Below, one piece after another: positions 33,003 through 43,885 of a stretch of 64,000 nt of DNA. Made by a program: the position numbers and the translations under genes. The notes under the pieces were generated by a model. It was not told the origin of the DNA, made no database searches, and saw only the letters and a program-made list of their open reading frames with translations. Each line of letters begins with the position of its first letter. Positions within the stretch are counted from its first letter, which is position 1. Source of the DNA: Fistularia commersonii (taxonomy: Eukaryota; Chordata; Actinopteri; Syngnathiformes; Fistulariidae); contig JBBMNZ010000022.1 in NCBI GenBank assembly GCA_037954325.1, positions 1,218,501 to 1,282,500 on the forward strand, written 5' to 3'.

Positions 33003-33723
33003 ACAACAGGTAGAGGAACATCTAGAGAGGTGGAGGTATGCTCTGGAAAGGAGAGGAATGAAAGTTAGTCGCAGCAAGACAGAATATATGTGGGTGAATG
33101 AGAGGAACTCGGGTGGAACGGTGAGGCTACAGGGAGTGGAGATCAAGAAGCTGGAGGATTTCAGGTACTTGGGGTCAACAGTCCAGAGCGTAGGAGAGTG
33201 TGGAGAAGAGGTGAAGAGACGGGTCCAAGCAGATTGGAATGGGTGGAGAAAAGTGTCAGGGGTACCAAGAGATAGAAGAACATCAGCCAGAATAAAAGGA
33301 AAGGTGTACAAGACAGTGGTGAGACCAGCGATGATGTTTGGACTAGAAACTGTTCCAATGACCAAAAGACAGCAGGCAGAACTAGAGGTTGCAGAGATGA
33401 AGATGTTGAGGTTCTCTTTGGGAGTGACCAGGATGGAGAGGATCAGGAATGAGTCTATCAGAGGAACGGCACATGTTAGATGTTTTGGAGAGAAGGTCAG
33501 AGAAGCCAGACTCAGATGGTTGGGTCATGGACAGAGGAGGGGTAGAGAATATATTGGTAGACGGATGCTGGAATTGGAGCTGCCAGGCAGGAGGTCTGGA
33601 GGAAGACCAAAGAGAAGGTTTATGGACGTCGTGAGAGAAGATATGAAGGTAGTTGGTGTGAGAGAGGAGGATCCAGAGAATAGGGTTGGATGGAGAAAGT
33701 TGACTCGCTGTGGCGACACCTGA
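33003..33723 (+). pseudogene. RTE-like LINE ORF2 C-terminus, open to its stop codon
   Basis: The homologous part starts at VEEHLERWRYALERRGMKVS, just after the catalytic palm, and runs without a stop to RKLTRCGDT and TGA at 33721. Recognisable blocks in order are SRSKTEYMWVNER, FRYLGSTVQSVGECGEEVKR, TVVRPAMMFGLETVPMTKRQ, LEVAEMKMLRFSLGVTRMER, ARLRWLGHGQRR and GRPKRRFMDVVREDMK. These are the thumb and C-terminal domain of this LINE family. The palm with FADD is missing, so no polymerase can be made. An uninterrupted 240-codon frame suggests a fairly young insertion. The ATG at 32803 and the first 67 residues belong to flanking DNA. The clade name is from memory of the family. Confidence 0.75.
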
Positions 33724-33765
33724 AGGGAAAACCCCAAAGAAGAAGAAGAAGAAGAAGACCTTGGA
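33003..33765 (+). mobile_element. RTE-like LINE, 5'-truncated, with GAA tail
   Basis: A 5'-truncated insertion containing the last 240 codons of ORF2, a very short 3' untranslated region (tgtggcgacacctgaaggga) and a tandem GAA tail at 33737-33758. The short 3' UTR and microsatellite-like tail are typical of RTE-type LINEs. A second fragment of the same family lies on the minus strand at 60390-61070. Confidence 0.75.
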
Positions 33766-33774
33766 TAATATTGT

Positions 33775-34060
33775 TGGCATTGAACAAACCCAACTAGAAC
33801 ATTCTTAGAATCAGACAAAGGGCAACCCAATGGTCCCTCCATGTCCACTGAAGCTACAACTTCTGCCTCCACTCGGAGAGAGCTTCCATCCCCTTGTTGT
33901 TTCAAGGCACTGGGCTGCATTCACCCATTCACGAGAACGCCGAAGGTGGCAGAGCTGCCTTGCACAGCACCAAGAAGAGCCACCAGGACCAAAATGGGGG
34001 TTCAATGTCTTCACGAAGGACACTCCTGGAGGACACCCTTGTATGGACATGTAGCCCTCA
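33775..34060. repeat. Dispersed SINE-like fragment (probable)
   Basis: 33990-34050 has gggttcaatgtcttcacgaa and ggacactcctggagg, the common fish end with 'gttcagtgtcttgctcaagg'. The upstream part is not recognised. Confidence 0.4.
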
Positions 34061-34570
34061 CCCTATAGAAGCGGACATCTCTTCTTCTACACAAACTCTC
34101 CAATGGTTTTATGCTCGAACCCTTGTTTTAGAACCTCACCTCATTGAGGACCGTCTCTCCAGCTCCCACCGCAACCACATTATCAAACTGCCTCCATTTA
34201 GCATCGCATTGATTAGCAATGAACGACCGCAAAATGTTCCCGGAAAGCCGGACGATGTACTGTTTGTTCGCGCCCGTGTTAATGTTCCCGGGCATTTAGC
34301 AGGAAAAGCCCAGGTGCTAATCAGAGCAGAAGCAACAATTAGCCACAGGGCTTCGGTTTCGGCGTTCTCTCCGTTTATCTCCCGGTTAGCTAGCTGCTGT
34401 TTTAGATTTAAAGCCATCCATATGTACTAAGTAACTTGAAGGTACAATAAGTTTCAATTTTTAGAAAACTACAGTGGCATGAAGCGACATGCAGCTTCAA
34501 CTTCAACCACGTTGACTCCTGGATCGTCAAAATCCCCCCAAAACCTCTAAAAATGGAGACAAGATGATTA
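34061..34570. other. Unique DNA, possible conserved non-coding element
   Basis: 34180-34400 is repeat-free and includes catcgcattgattagcaatg, gtgctaatcagagcagaag and caattagccacagg. The 178-codon frame (33894-34430) crosses the repeat border and is not a gene. Confidence 0.25.
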
Positions 34571-34571
34571 A

Positions 34572-34770
34572 TTTAAGATAAAACCTTATTGAGCCCCATT
34601 AGGGAAACTCCAGTACATGTATATTGTCCCTTTTTTTTTTTTTTCTTAAATTCATCCATACCATTATTGTCCTGCCTGCTATCCTGCACATTTTTTTGAC
34701 TTATTTCTATTTTTGACAGCCACTGTTAAAATGTTATCCCCTCAGTGACTTCCTGGATATTTATTCAGAT
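34572..34770 (-). mobile_element. L2-like LINE 3' end fragment
   Basis: taagataaaaccttattgag followed by ccccattagggaaactcc is the reverse of the L2 tail at 4045-4100. Only untranslated sequence. Confidence 0.5.
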
Positions 34771-35204
34771 AATTGCACGTCTATCAATCACTCAGACCAG
34801 GATATTGGAGGAAGCGGGACGAGTCAGAAAGGAATAAAATAAAAAAGAATAAAAGAAGCTAGAGGCCGACGACGAACAGCCTTTTCTTCTGTTTCGTCTT
34901 AAGTCTCCTTAGCTAACAATAGTGTAGCATAACATCTGCGACGGGCTGAGACGTGCACGGATACAAGATAGGGTTTGCGCCTAAAGATGTCTTGGAGTTA
35001 GCTTGTGTTTACCATCTGGTAGGTGCACACACACATGCACAAACAGACACATAAACACACACACTTGGCAAGATGGCGGGCGGGAGGACGCTGGCGCGTT
35101 TGGCTGCCGCTTCCCGCTCTCCAACCAATCAACCAAACCAAGACAAAGGCTCACCTGGACAATCTCCAGCAAGCTACCAAACTGCCAGGGGAAGCTCGCC
35201 GACC
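34771..35204. other. Unannotated DNA with a short CA run
   Basis: Interrupted CA repeat at 35024-35065. Frames at 35003-35224 are not supported. Confidence 0.4.
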
Positions 35205-35545
35205 TGAGCAGGCTGGCTAGCTAGCTAGCTAGCCGGTTAGCCTCTCGAAACTCTGGATCATGACGGTGACCTGAGCTGGCTAGCTAGCTAGCTAGCCGGT
35301 GACCTGAGCCGGCTGGCTGGCTAGCTAGCCTCTCGAAACTCCGGATCCCGACGGCGACCTGAGCAGGCTGGCGAGCTAGCTAGCTAGCCGGCTAGCCTCT
35401 CAAAACTCTGGATCTCCACGGTGACCTGAGCTGGCTGGCTGGCTAGCTAGCTAGCCGGTGACCTGAGCCGGCTGGCTGGCTAGCTGGGCTCTCGAAACTC
35501 CGGATCCCGACGGTGACCTGAGCAGGCTAGCAAGCCGGCCAGCCT
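35205..35545. repeat. CTAG-rich minisatellite, compound unit
   Basis: Alternation of ctagctagctag runs with gtgacctgagc(a/c/t)ggctggc and ctcgaaactccggatcccga. About five units with lengths of 45-75 bp that differ by the number of GCTA steps. Confidence 0.9.
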
Positions 35546-35882
35546 GCTCGAAACTCCGGATCCCGATGGCGCCTAGCAAGACGGCATTTCCATCGGCCGA
35601 AATCTTCTCGCTCCTCCTGCTCCACCATCTCTCCCTCCACCAAAAATCCATCTCCGACATCCAGCTCCAACACTTGCCTCCTCACAGCAGCGCGACACTC
35701 AGCTGCACACCGGCGAAGCTCCTCCAGCTTGTACCTGGACTGGCGCTCATCGCCGCAATCATGGACTTCTTCCCAATAATTCTGTGTATGTTCTGTTTCT
35801 TCTGTTTTTACTAGTGAAGCGTCTTTGAGTGTCATGAAAAGTGCTATAAAAATCCCATGTATTATTATTATTATTATTATAT
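35546..35882 (+). mobile_element. LINE 3' end with (ATT)n tail
   Basis: gcgtctttgagtgtcatgaa, then agtgctataaaaatcccatg, then (tta)n at 35860-35880 is a standard fish LINE 3' end. A related end is at 60165-60218 (ggtgtccttgcgtgttgaag). The upstream 250 bp may be LINE sequence but I cannot assign it. Confidence 0.55.
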
Positions 35883-35888
35883 ATTATA

Positions 35889-36977
35889 CCTACACAAAAT
35901 GGCCAAAAGTATTAGCTCGCCCGTCCTAATAATGGGAATCGGGTGTTCCAGTCCCGTCCACGGCTACAGGTGTATCAAACCGATCACCTCGGCGTGCAGA
36001 ATGTTTTTACAAACAGTTGTGGAAGAACGGGTGTCTCTCAGAAGCACTGAACTCCAGCGTGGAGCTGTGATAGGAGGCCACCTGTGCGACACATCCAGAG
36101 GTGACATTTCCTAAATATTCCAGTCAGCTGGATCAGAAGAACATGGAAGTGTTTGGGAACGACGGCCACCGAGTGTGAGGCCACGTGGACGGAGGGAGCG
36201 GGTCGGCGGACGCTGAGGCGCATCGTGCCGAGAGGTGGACGACTTTCTGCAGAGTCAATGGTTGCAACCTCCAAACTTCACGTGTCCTTCAGATGAGCTG
36301 AAGAGCAGAGAGCTTCATAGAATGGCTCATCCAAGGCACGGGTCACCAAGTGCAACGCCAAGCGTGGGATGCGGCGGTGGAAAGGACGCCGACACTGACT
36401 CTAGAGCGGTGGAGACGCCTTCTCTGGAGTGACCAATCGTGCTTCTCCATCTGGCGATCTGATGGACGAGTCTGGGTTTGGCGTTCGCCAGGAGAACGCT
36501 ACTTGGCGGAGGGGGGATTATGGTGTGGGCTTGTTTTTGGCCCTTTTGGAACTCTAAAAACTCCAGCATACCAAAACATGTTGGACGATTCCATGCTGCC
36601 AACTTGAGACCAGTTTGGAACTGGTTGTTTTCCAACATGACTGTGCACCAGTGCTCCAAGCAGCTCCATAAAGACATGGAGGACAGAGTTTTCTGTGGAT
36701 GAACTCGACTGTCCTGCACAAAGTCCTGACCTCAACCCCATAAAACACCTCCCGGATGAATGAGATGGGATGAACATCGCAAATGTGCTTCTGGAAGAAG
36801 GTTAAAAAATTGCCATAAACACGCTCCTGAAGCTCGTGGACAACCTTCCCAAAAGAGTTGAAGCTGTTCTAGCAGCTAAGAGTGGACCCACGTCATATTG
36901 AACACTATGGATCAGGAATGGGACGTCACTTCAGTTCAGAAGGCAGGTGAGCCAATACTTTTAGCCTTATAGTGTCT
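35889..36977 (+). mobile_element. Tc1-like DNA transposon, decayed, about 1.09 kb
   Basis: Left end acacaaaatggccaaaagta (35893-35912) and right end caatacttttagccttatag, then tgt (36949-36975) are inverted repeats of the Tc1 family whose ends read ACACTATA, then CAAAAGTATT. Most of the transposase coding region lies between them. It is shortened relative to intact family members by several small deletions. Confidence 0.85.
36000..36900 (+). pseudogene. Tc1-like transposase pseudogene
   Basis: The N-terminal helix-turn-helix region (36030-36230, including CHLCDTSR- and LRRIVPRGG-like codons) is in broken frames. The longest piece, 36350-36607, carries TLERWRRLLWSDQSCFSIWR, then SDGRVWVWRSPGERYL. 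The D of WSD is the second catalytic aspartate of the DD34E/DD34D triad. A deletion after GERYL removes the codons before the glycine-rich GGIMVWACFW segment, which continues in another frame (36516-36545). Next are FQHDCAP-like codons at 36630-36655. The last motif, DLNPIKHLPDE at 36730-36765, has K where the catalytic E of NPIEHLW should be, and is followed by TGA. There are multiple frameshifts and a lost catalytic residue, so it is inactive. Confidence 0.85.
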
Positions 36978-37370
36978 ATAGAAAACCATATATTCACTTT
37001 TACATGCAGCACATCAGTGAACTGCACTTGACCCCTTGTGAATGAACACAAATGTGTCAAAATACAAAAATAAATAAATTAAATTAAAATAGCTGTTTGT
37101 TTGTTTTTTTCGTTGCCTGTCCTAAAATGTCTCACACACTGATTTCCCTCCACAGTCCAAAAACATGAAGTGGGTTAATTGAAGACTGAATTGCCTGTTG
37201 GTGTAAATTAGTGAGTGAACGGCTGAACGTCTCTATGTGTGGCTTTGTGATTGACAGGCAGGCGGTCCAGTCAGACGGCTGGGATTCGCTCCGTCGGCCC
37301 GGCGAACCTGCAGGAACGAGGGTGAGCGCGCTGGAGAAATGAAAAAAAAAAAAGATAAGACTATTTAAAA
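36978..37370. other. Unannotated DNA
   Basis: Contains an A-run at 37342-37353. SINE-tail-like words appear at 37150-37250 (gtgagtgaacggctgaacgt, ctctatgtgt). Confidence 0.4.
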
Positions 37371-37374
37371 TGAG

Positions 37375-37815
37375 GCAGGGCGGCGCGGCGGCGCAGTGGC
37401 GTAGCGGTTAGCACTTCTGCAAGAAGGTCCCTGGACGGATTCCCACGGGGGGGTTCTGTGCAGAACTCTCCGGGTTCCTTCCCCAATGATCCCTCAATGT
37501 TCTTCGTAAACCCTAAATTGCCACGAGGTGTGAATGGGAGGGTGAACGATCGTACGTCTATTCATGATGTGTGAATGAACAAGCGAATGAGTGAATGAAT
37601 GCTTGCATATTCTATATATGATGTGAAATGTTGTATGTCTCCAATCATGGCTGGAAGACTGTACTTTTGAACTGTAAGTTTAAAGTAAGTGAAGTAAAAT
37701 AAAAAAAAATGGGATCATTCAAAATAAAACAAAATATAATCATTAAAAAATAGGCTCCACCCCCTGCCCAGCCCACCATGACTGTGAGGTAACCGGTGCA
37801 GAAAACGAATGTATG
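37375..37815 (+). repeat. SINE-like repeat with tRNA-like head
   Basis: The start ggcgcagtggcgtagcggtt resembles a pol III A box (family form TGGCGCAGTGG), and ggtccctggacggattccc is a mutated B box (family form GGTTCGAATCC). The body is reduced. The tail includes gtgtgaatgggagggtgaac and ends near 37745-37815 with ggctccaccccctgcccagc, then gaatgtatgaatgac. The tail half recurs at 38335-38585. Confidence 0.65.
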
Positions 37816-37829
37816 AATGACTAACATAA

Positions 37830-38235
37830 CATTAATTAAAACATAACATTAGTTAAAACATAACATAACATAACATAACATAACATAACATAACATAACA
37901 TAACATAACATAACATAACAACATAACATAACATAACACAAAACAGCACAACACAACATTAGCATTATATAACGTAGCATAACAAAACAAACCATAACAT
38001 AAGCATGATAAAACATAGCGGAAGCATAACAGTAGCGTGATATAGCTCGGCGTGGCATAACATAACACACTATAATATTAGCTAACATAACGTAACATAA
38101 CTCAAAACAGCACAACACAGCAATAGCATTATTAACGTAGCTTAACAAAACAAAACATAACACAACATAGCAAAACATAACATTAGCATGATGAAACATA
38201 ATGTAACATAACATTAGCGTGATATAGCTCAGCGT
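37830..38235. repeat. (CATAA)n array, degenerate downstream
   Basis: Near-pure pentanucleotide at 37857-37940, then diverged aacataacattagc words to 38235. A related degenerate array lies at 40115-40470. Confidence 0.9.
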
Positions 38236-38319
38236 AGCATGACATAATCAACATGCCTATATAAACCAAATATTATTGATGATTGACACAACTACAATCA
38301 CTAAATCTATAAACGACAT

Positions 38320-38585
38320 GAATGAAGGAGCGAATTGTTGTATGTCTCCCGCCAAATCGAAGCTGGAATTTTACACTTTATAATAATACTATACTATAAG
38401 TTGTAATTTATAATAAATAAAGTACAATAAAAAAAGTAAAAAAAATATATATATATATAAAAATGAATGATTTAATTTTTTTATTGTTTCTTTAATAAAA
38501 TAAAATTGAAAAACAGGCTCCGCCCCCTGCCCCGGCCAACCTGACGGCTAGATTAGCGGTGTAGATAATGAATGAATGAATAACA
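38320..38585 (+). repeat. Second copy of the SINE-like tail
   Basis: Parallels 37620-37815: gtatgtctcc, gctggaa, acacttta, then gctccgccccctgccccggc and (gaat)n. The inserted AT-rich middle differs in length. Confidence 0.6.
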
Positions 38586-39106
38586 CGTTAGTCACAACGG
38601 CGCACAGAAGGAAACATCGATTTAAAAATCTCAGTTTGATTCCTTTTGAAAAGCGGCGTCTCAGACAAACATACAAGGCAGGAAATATCAACTCTGAAGG
38701 GCTTCCAGAGCACTTCTGATGTTCTCGGAGCATAAAGAACTACGAGTACCGGCGTATTTAAATACAATTAGTCACAAACATTACTTTTTCTCCGAGGTCG
38801 TTCCCGAAGCATCGGCTTCTCGTTCACTGACAGTCGGAGTGGTTTCTGAAGCCCGTGCGAGATTAAACGCCGCTATGGAAACCGGAGGAGCTTGTTGATC
38901 GCTATCGGTGTCGGTTATCACTTGAGCAAAAGTAATTAACCGATGATTGGTTTTGTTGCCTAGCGACGGCGCGGAAATACCCTCGCTGTCAAAAACGCCT
39001 ACCGAAGAAAAAAACAAACAAACTCGGCGGCGACTTTTGTTTACATTGGACCGGCGGAGGTTGTTTATCATGTGGGAGCTAACGTCTGAAAGGTCAGAGG
39101 TCGGTC

Positions 39107-39107
<1 letters not shown>
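38586..39107. other. Unannotated DNA
   Basis: No repeats apart from short runs. Frames at 38781-39071 lack splice support. Confidence 0.35.

Positions 39108-39139
<32 letters not shown>
39108..39139. repeat. Uninterrupted poly-C tract, 32 bases
   Basis: A pure run of 32 C on this strand. The complementary G strand could fold into a quadruplex. Assembly length error is possible. Confidence 0.9.
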
Positions 39140-39379
39140 ACCTGTTCGCCACTGCATCAGCGAGGCGGTTCTTCCTCGGCGCCGCCGCAAAACACCACCT
39201 TTGTTTTCCTGCCTTGATTTAAATGCACCGCAGCACTTCTTCTTCAACCCCCCTTGTCTCTTGCAGTTTTTCACCGTGGCCTGATAGCGAGCACACAAAC
39301 TGTAAAACACTCGCCTCAGCACTGTCTGTCTGTTAGGGAGGAACGGCCCGGGGAGGGAGGGATGGGTTGGGGGGGGTGG

Positions 39380-39543
39380 AAAAAAAAAAAAAGAAAAAAA
39401 AAGGTAGAGAAAAAGGCAGACAGATGGCAAAAAAAGAGAACAAGCAAAGAGGAAAGAAAAATGCTTGTTAGCACCTCACTGGCCCAAATAAATATAAGAT
39501 GACACACCTGACTGATAATTAGTCTCCAGAGCATTAGTGTCTG

Positions 39544-39575
<32 letters not shown>

Positions 39576-39740
39576 GAGGTATGCATGGACTGGGGGGGGT
39601 ATTTGTTAGCTGTGTGTTTGTGTGTTACGGGAAAAGGAGGGCAGAGGCCCCTCGCATGTGTCGCAGCTAATGGGTATCCTGGCACACATAATATGAACCG
39701 TTAATCACTGAGGTGTGTGTGTGTGTGTGTGTGTGTGTGT
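39380..39740. repeat. Purine-rich tract and two (GT)n runs around a small unique island
   Basis: 39370-39460 is A/G-rich. GT runs lie at 39549-39575 and 39714-39740. 39470-39540 (gacacacctgactgataatt, agtctccagagcattag) is repeat-free. Confidence 0.7.
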
Positions 39741-40114
39741 TGGGAGGGGTAAAATGAAGCAGACGTAAAGAGGTTTAAAGTCAATACTGGTACAGAGGGA
39801 GGGGGCGGAGGGTTAAAATGGGACAGAAGTCATTTCATTTAATAGGTGACCTATATTATCTGCTTTATGTGTATGGTGTTGTTTTTGTTTCTCGACGGTC
39901 TGCCTCTCCAGGAGTGTAAGCTCAAAAAAAAAAAAAAAAAACGCTCGCAACTTCGTCGTCTAGTTTGGTCTCTGACCTGACTTTTTATTTATCTGACTGT
40001 TACTACAACGCGCTGGTACAGCAGTAATATACGACAGCGAGCTCGACGGACCAGAACGTCACACCTTGGTAGTTACAGCCAAATAGTGGCCTCCACTATT
40101 GACTAGCGGACTGG
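39741..40114. other. Unannotated DNA
   Basis: A-run at 39925-39942. Nothing else recognised. Confidence 0.4.
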
Positions 40115-40475
40115 ATCATGTAACATAGCATAGCATAAGATCTAAAATAAGATAACGTAACAAAACACAAGTGTAAGGTAACATAGCGTAACAAAATGTA
40201 ACATTGGTGAAACATAACGTGGCATTAGCTTCACATGACATAATGTAATGTAAAGTAATATGGCGGATCATTAGCTTAATGTAACGTAACGTAACATTAG
40301 CTAACATCCATGACATAACACAAAACAGCACAACACAATATTAGCATGATATTACATAGCTTAGTATAGCATAGCATAAGCTAAGAAAACAAAACCTGAC
40401 ATAACAAAGCATAACATTAGCATGATAAAACATAAGATTAGCATGATATTGCATAGCGTAGCATAACGTAACTTA
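40115..40475. repeat. Degenerate (TAACA/CATAG)n array
   Basis: Recurrent words aacgtaacattagc and catagcataac, related to the array at 37830. Confidence 0.8.
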
Positions 40476-41335
40476 TCCAGCATGCCTCTAGAAACCCAAT
40501 GTTATTGACGATTGAAACAACTATAATCCCTAAGTCTATATTGACTGACATGACCAAATATTTACATTTATCCATTTCTAAATAACTCAATTTTTTTTTC
40601 TTCCTCCATAAACTGAAACGTGAAACCCGCGATGCAGACTCCAACTTTTTACATGACCCCTTTTCTTTTCCTTCAAATTCTAATTTTCATTTACTTTTCA
40701 GGCCTATTATTTCTTTATCCTTGTGCACCAAACACAAATCACTGAATCCGGCAGCCCTGTGTTCCACAATGTGAGAACAAAATGTTTGGCTGCCGCGTCT
40801 GTTGCCGGTGGTCAGCCGGGAATAATTGCAGGAACAACAACAGGTGCAGACACGCTGGACACGGCGGTATTTAGACGAGGGATTTGCATGTTTAATGTTC
40901 TCGGCCGCGGGGAGTCTGGGCGGCGAGCGGAGCCACCGTGAGCGCTAAATGAAATCAGAGCCTCTGGAACAAGAGACTCTGGTGGAAAAGGGCAAATATA
41001 AACACAGTGCCATGCAAAAGCAAAGACCTTTGGATATTAAATAGAAAGCGTCTGATGGGAGGATGTCGGTGAGAAAGTCAGTGCTGCCGGTTGCAAGAAC
41101 AGAATCCCCGAAACAGAACAACCTGTGTGACCCTTTGCTTTCAGCAGATGCGATATTAACAGTACGGTTATGTATCTATTTAATGGACAGATTCTGTGGC
41201 CAATGATACAGCATCATGCTCCCCAATCTATTTTTTTTTTATATTTTTTTTCACATCAGTATTGGCCCTCATCATTTGTATTAGACACAAATAATTTTTA
41301 TATTTTAACATATTTAATATAATTTAATATATTTT
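40476..41335. other. Unannotated DNA, partly repeat-free
   Basis: 40720-41110 is of even complexity. The 72-codon frame at 40723-40941 has no splice context. Confidence 0.3.
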
Positions 41336-41339
41336 AATA

Positions 41340-41568
41340 TATATTTTAATTCCTCTCCCTTCAGCCGGAGGGAATCTTCAAATCTTTGCACTTAAGACCT
41401 TAAAACACTTTACAGCCTTGACTTTGACACTTTATAGTTTTATTTGTATTTCTTATTCTCCCCCCGTTTTATTTACTGTTTATACAATTTCCTACTATTA
41501 TTTTTTATTGTTATGTTTTATGTGAAACTCTGGCACAACAATGTCCTTCGGAATGAATAAAGTTGTTC
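41340..41568 (+). mobile_element. LINE 3' end (ccttcagccggagggaatct type)
   Basis: Shares a long segment in order (gcacttaagaccttaaaaca, tttatttgtatttcttattc, tgaaactctggcacaacaat, gaataaagttgttcttattc) with minus-strand copies at 49965-50110 and 50590-50800. It ends in the (TTCTTA)n tail. Confidence 0.7.
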
Positions 41569-41706
41569 TTATTCTTATTCTTATTCTTATTCTTATTCTT
41601 ATTCTTAAAATAAAATAAAATAAAATAAAATAAAATAAAATAAAATAAAATAAAATAAAATAAAATTAAACAAAATAAAATAAAATAAAATAAAATAAAA
41701 TAAAAT
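41568..41706. repeat. (TTCTTA)n followed by (AAAAT)n
   Basis: The hexamer run is the LINE tail (41569-41608). The pentamer run (about 41606-41706) follows without a gap. Confidence 0.95.
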
Positions 41707-41965
41707 TGAGGGTGGCATGGTTGCATGTTCTCCCCGTGTCTGTGTGGGTTTCCTCTGGGTTCTCCGCTTTCCTCTCACAGTCACGCAAAAACATGCAGCA
41801 GATAAATTGGGAAAAAAAAATTGAAAATTGCTCTAAAAAATTTGGAAAAATTGACTGTCGACCAGACCCGAGTGAACCGAGCCTTTCGCCCGATGACAGC
41901 CGGGACAAACTCCAGCATCCCTGAGTGCAGGAGAAGGGGCAGAAGATAGATGGATAAATGAAATT
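41700..41965 (+). repeat. SINE-like repeat, body and end
   Basis: ggttgcatgttctccccgtg, then gtgtgggtttcctctgggtt is the consensus body. The end has gatgacagccgggacaaact and gagaaggggcagaagataga, then tggataaatg. Confidence 0.75.
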
Positions 41966-41974
41966 AAAAATAAA

Positions 41975-42250
41975 ATAAAATTAATTTTAGTTAAGGGGAA
42001 GCTTAACGGTACATTATCCAGACATGTGAATGGTTGCTTTATTCATTTGAAATTTGAATGAGACAGTGAATGGTAATATGCCTCTATATGATGTGAATGA
42101 CAGACTCAGTGGTTGTATTTATCGATGCGATGCGTGAATGGTTGCTCGCCAATGACAGCTGGGATAGGATCCGGCATCCCCGCGGCTCTGGGTGCAGGAT
42201 AAGCAGTAAATAAAATAAAATAGAATAAAATAAAATAAAATAAAAATATT
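41975..42250 (+). repeat. SINE-like tail copy and AAAAT runs
   Basis: catgtgaatggttgctttat, gccaatgacagctgggatag, then gcaggataagcagtaaat, followed by (aaaat)n at 42210-42245. Confidence 0.7.
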
Positions 42251-43185
42251 ATACTGATTAAATAAAGAGAACATGCTCTGAGAACAGAAGCCTGCACTCA
42301 CTGGCTGCACAAACAGTTGAAAATAATGGCTATGGAAATTAGACTGACGGAAAAAAAAAAAAGGTGACAAAACACTTCTGAAGACACAAAAAGAACAAGA
42401 AGCAACGCCGCATGATTCCAGCGAATTACCATCCAATCATCTTTCGCACCTTGGAGACGTGACCCCGCCTCCTCCCGCCCGTTTAAGACCACGCTGCTTT
42501 CAAACTACGCTTCTGGAGGGCGTTCAAAGAACCACATCTGAATGTGTTACGTGTCACATTGAGCTCATATGAGCTGGAAAATAGACATTTGGGTCTTCTC
42601 ATGATTTCCAACACACACACACAGACACACACACACACACCAAAATCAAACCTGATGTCACACTAAACGGAAAAAAAAAACAAAAAACTTGCAACGGATA
42701 TAACCTTTATAATAGCTTCTGCACAAGCCATCTTTTTTTTTATGTTTGCATGAGAGCTCGTGTGTGTGTGTGTGTGTGTGTGTGTGAGTGTGTGTGTGTG
42801 TGTGCACTCATGCTCTCCTTGGTGTTTGTGAAAAGCTAGGTAATTAGGTAATCAACAGCTGTGCAAGACAGACAGGAAGCAGCTTGTTAAGAAACCGAAA
42901 CGGAGATGGAAATAGATAATGAGAGGGAGGGAGGAAGAGAGGGAGGGCGTTCTATGAGTAACGGAGAGAAATAAATAAAAAGAAAAGAAAGGGATGGCAG
43001 GAACAGAGCAGATGGAGGATGAAAAACGGAGACTTGGTGATGGAGCCGGTGATGGGAAGATGAGGAGGGTCATGATTGAGGAGGAGGAGAGGGTTGGATC
43101 TTGATTTAAGGGCAGGTGTTGTTGACGGCTTTTGGGGATGGAAAAAAAAATATACCTTTAAGTGACAGAGTTCTTTTTCACAGCA
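42251..43185. other. Unannotated DNA with CA/GT runs
   Basis: CA at 42611-42640 and GT at 42760-42802. 42895-43100 is purine-rich (gggagggaggaagagaggga). Confidence 0.45.
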
Positions 43186-43189
43186 GGAA

Positions 43190-43450
43190 ATATGCATCCG
43201 TGTTTTCACCATCTTCGGCTTCTATTTGTCCATGAAACACACGTCTTCATAAGCTTCCCGCTCATCCACAGGTCGTACAGGCCTCCTCATTCACAACCTG
43301 GACCATGTAGGATCTCCAATGAACCACTTGTGGGAGGAACCCGGAGAACCCAGAGGAACCCCATGCAGACACGGGGAGAACATGCAAACTCGTCACACAA
43401 AGGTCCCCTTATCGGAATCGAACCAGGGTCCTTGGTGCTGTGAGGTCGAA
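43190..43450 (-). repeat. SINE-like repeat
   Basis: Reversed family order: ttcacaacctggaccatgta, gaggaacccggagaaccc, catgcagacacggggagaac, then ggaatcgaaccagggtcctt, which is an intact B-box (GGTTCGATTCC in reverse). The best B-box in the window. Confidence 0.75.
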
Positions 43451-43885
43451 TTTTAATTTAATTTAATTTAATTTAATTTGATTTTTATTTCATTTTGTTT
43501 TATTTTATTTTAATTTAATTTTATTTAGTTTTATTTAATTTAATTTAATTTTTATTTCGTTTTGTTTTATTTTATTTTATTTTATTTTATTTTATTTTAA
43601 GTCAATTTAATTTAATTTTTATTTCATTTTGTTAAATTTAGTTTAATTTTATTTTATTTTATTTTATTTTATTTTATTTTATTTTAATTTAATTTAATTT
43701 AATTTAATTTAAATTTGATTTTATTTTATTTTATTTCATTTTATTTGTTTTATTTAATTCAATTTTTATTTTATTTTATTTTATTTTATTTTGATTTATT
43801 TTATTTTATTATATTTTATTTTATTTTATTTTATTTTATTTTATTTTATTTTATTTTATTTTATTTTATTTCAATTTCTATTTTA
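43451..43885. repeat. (TTTTA/TTTAA)n pentanucleotide array
   Basis: About 430 bp, with blocks of ATTTT alternating with blocks of AATTT. F/Y/I-rich frames are artefacts. Confidence 0.97.
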
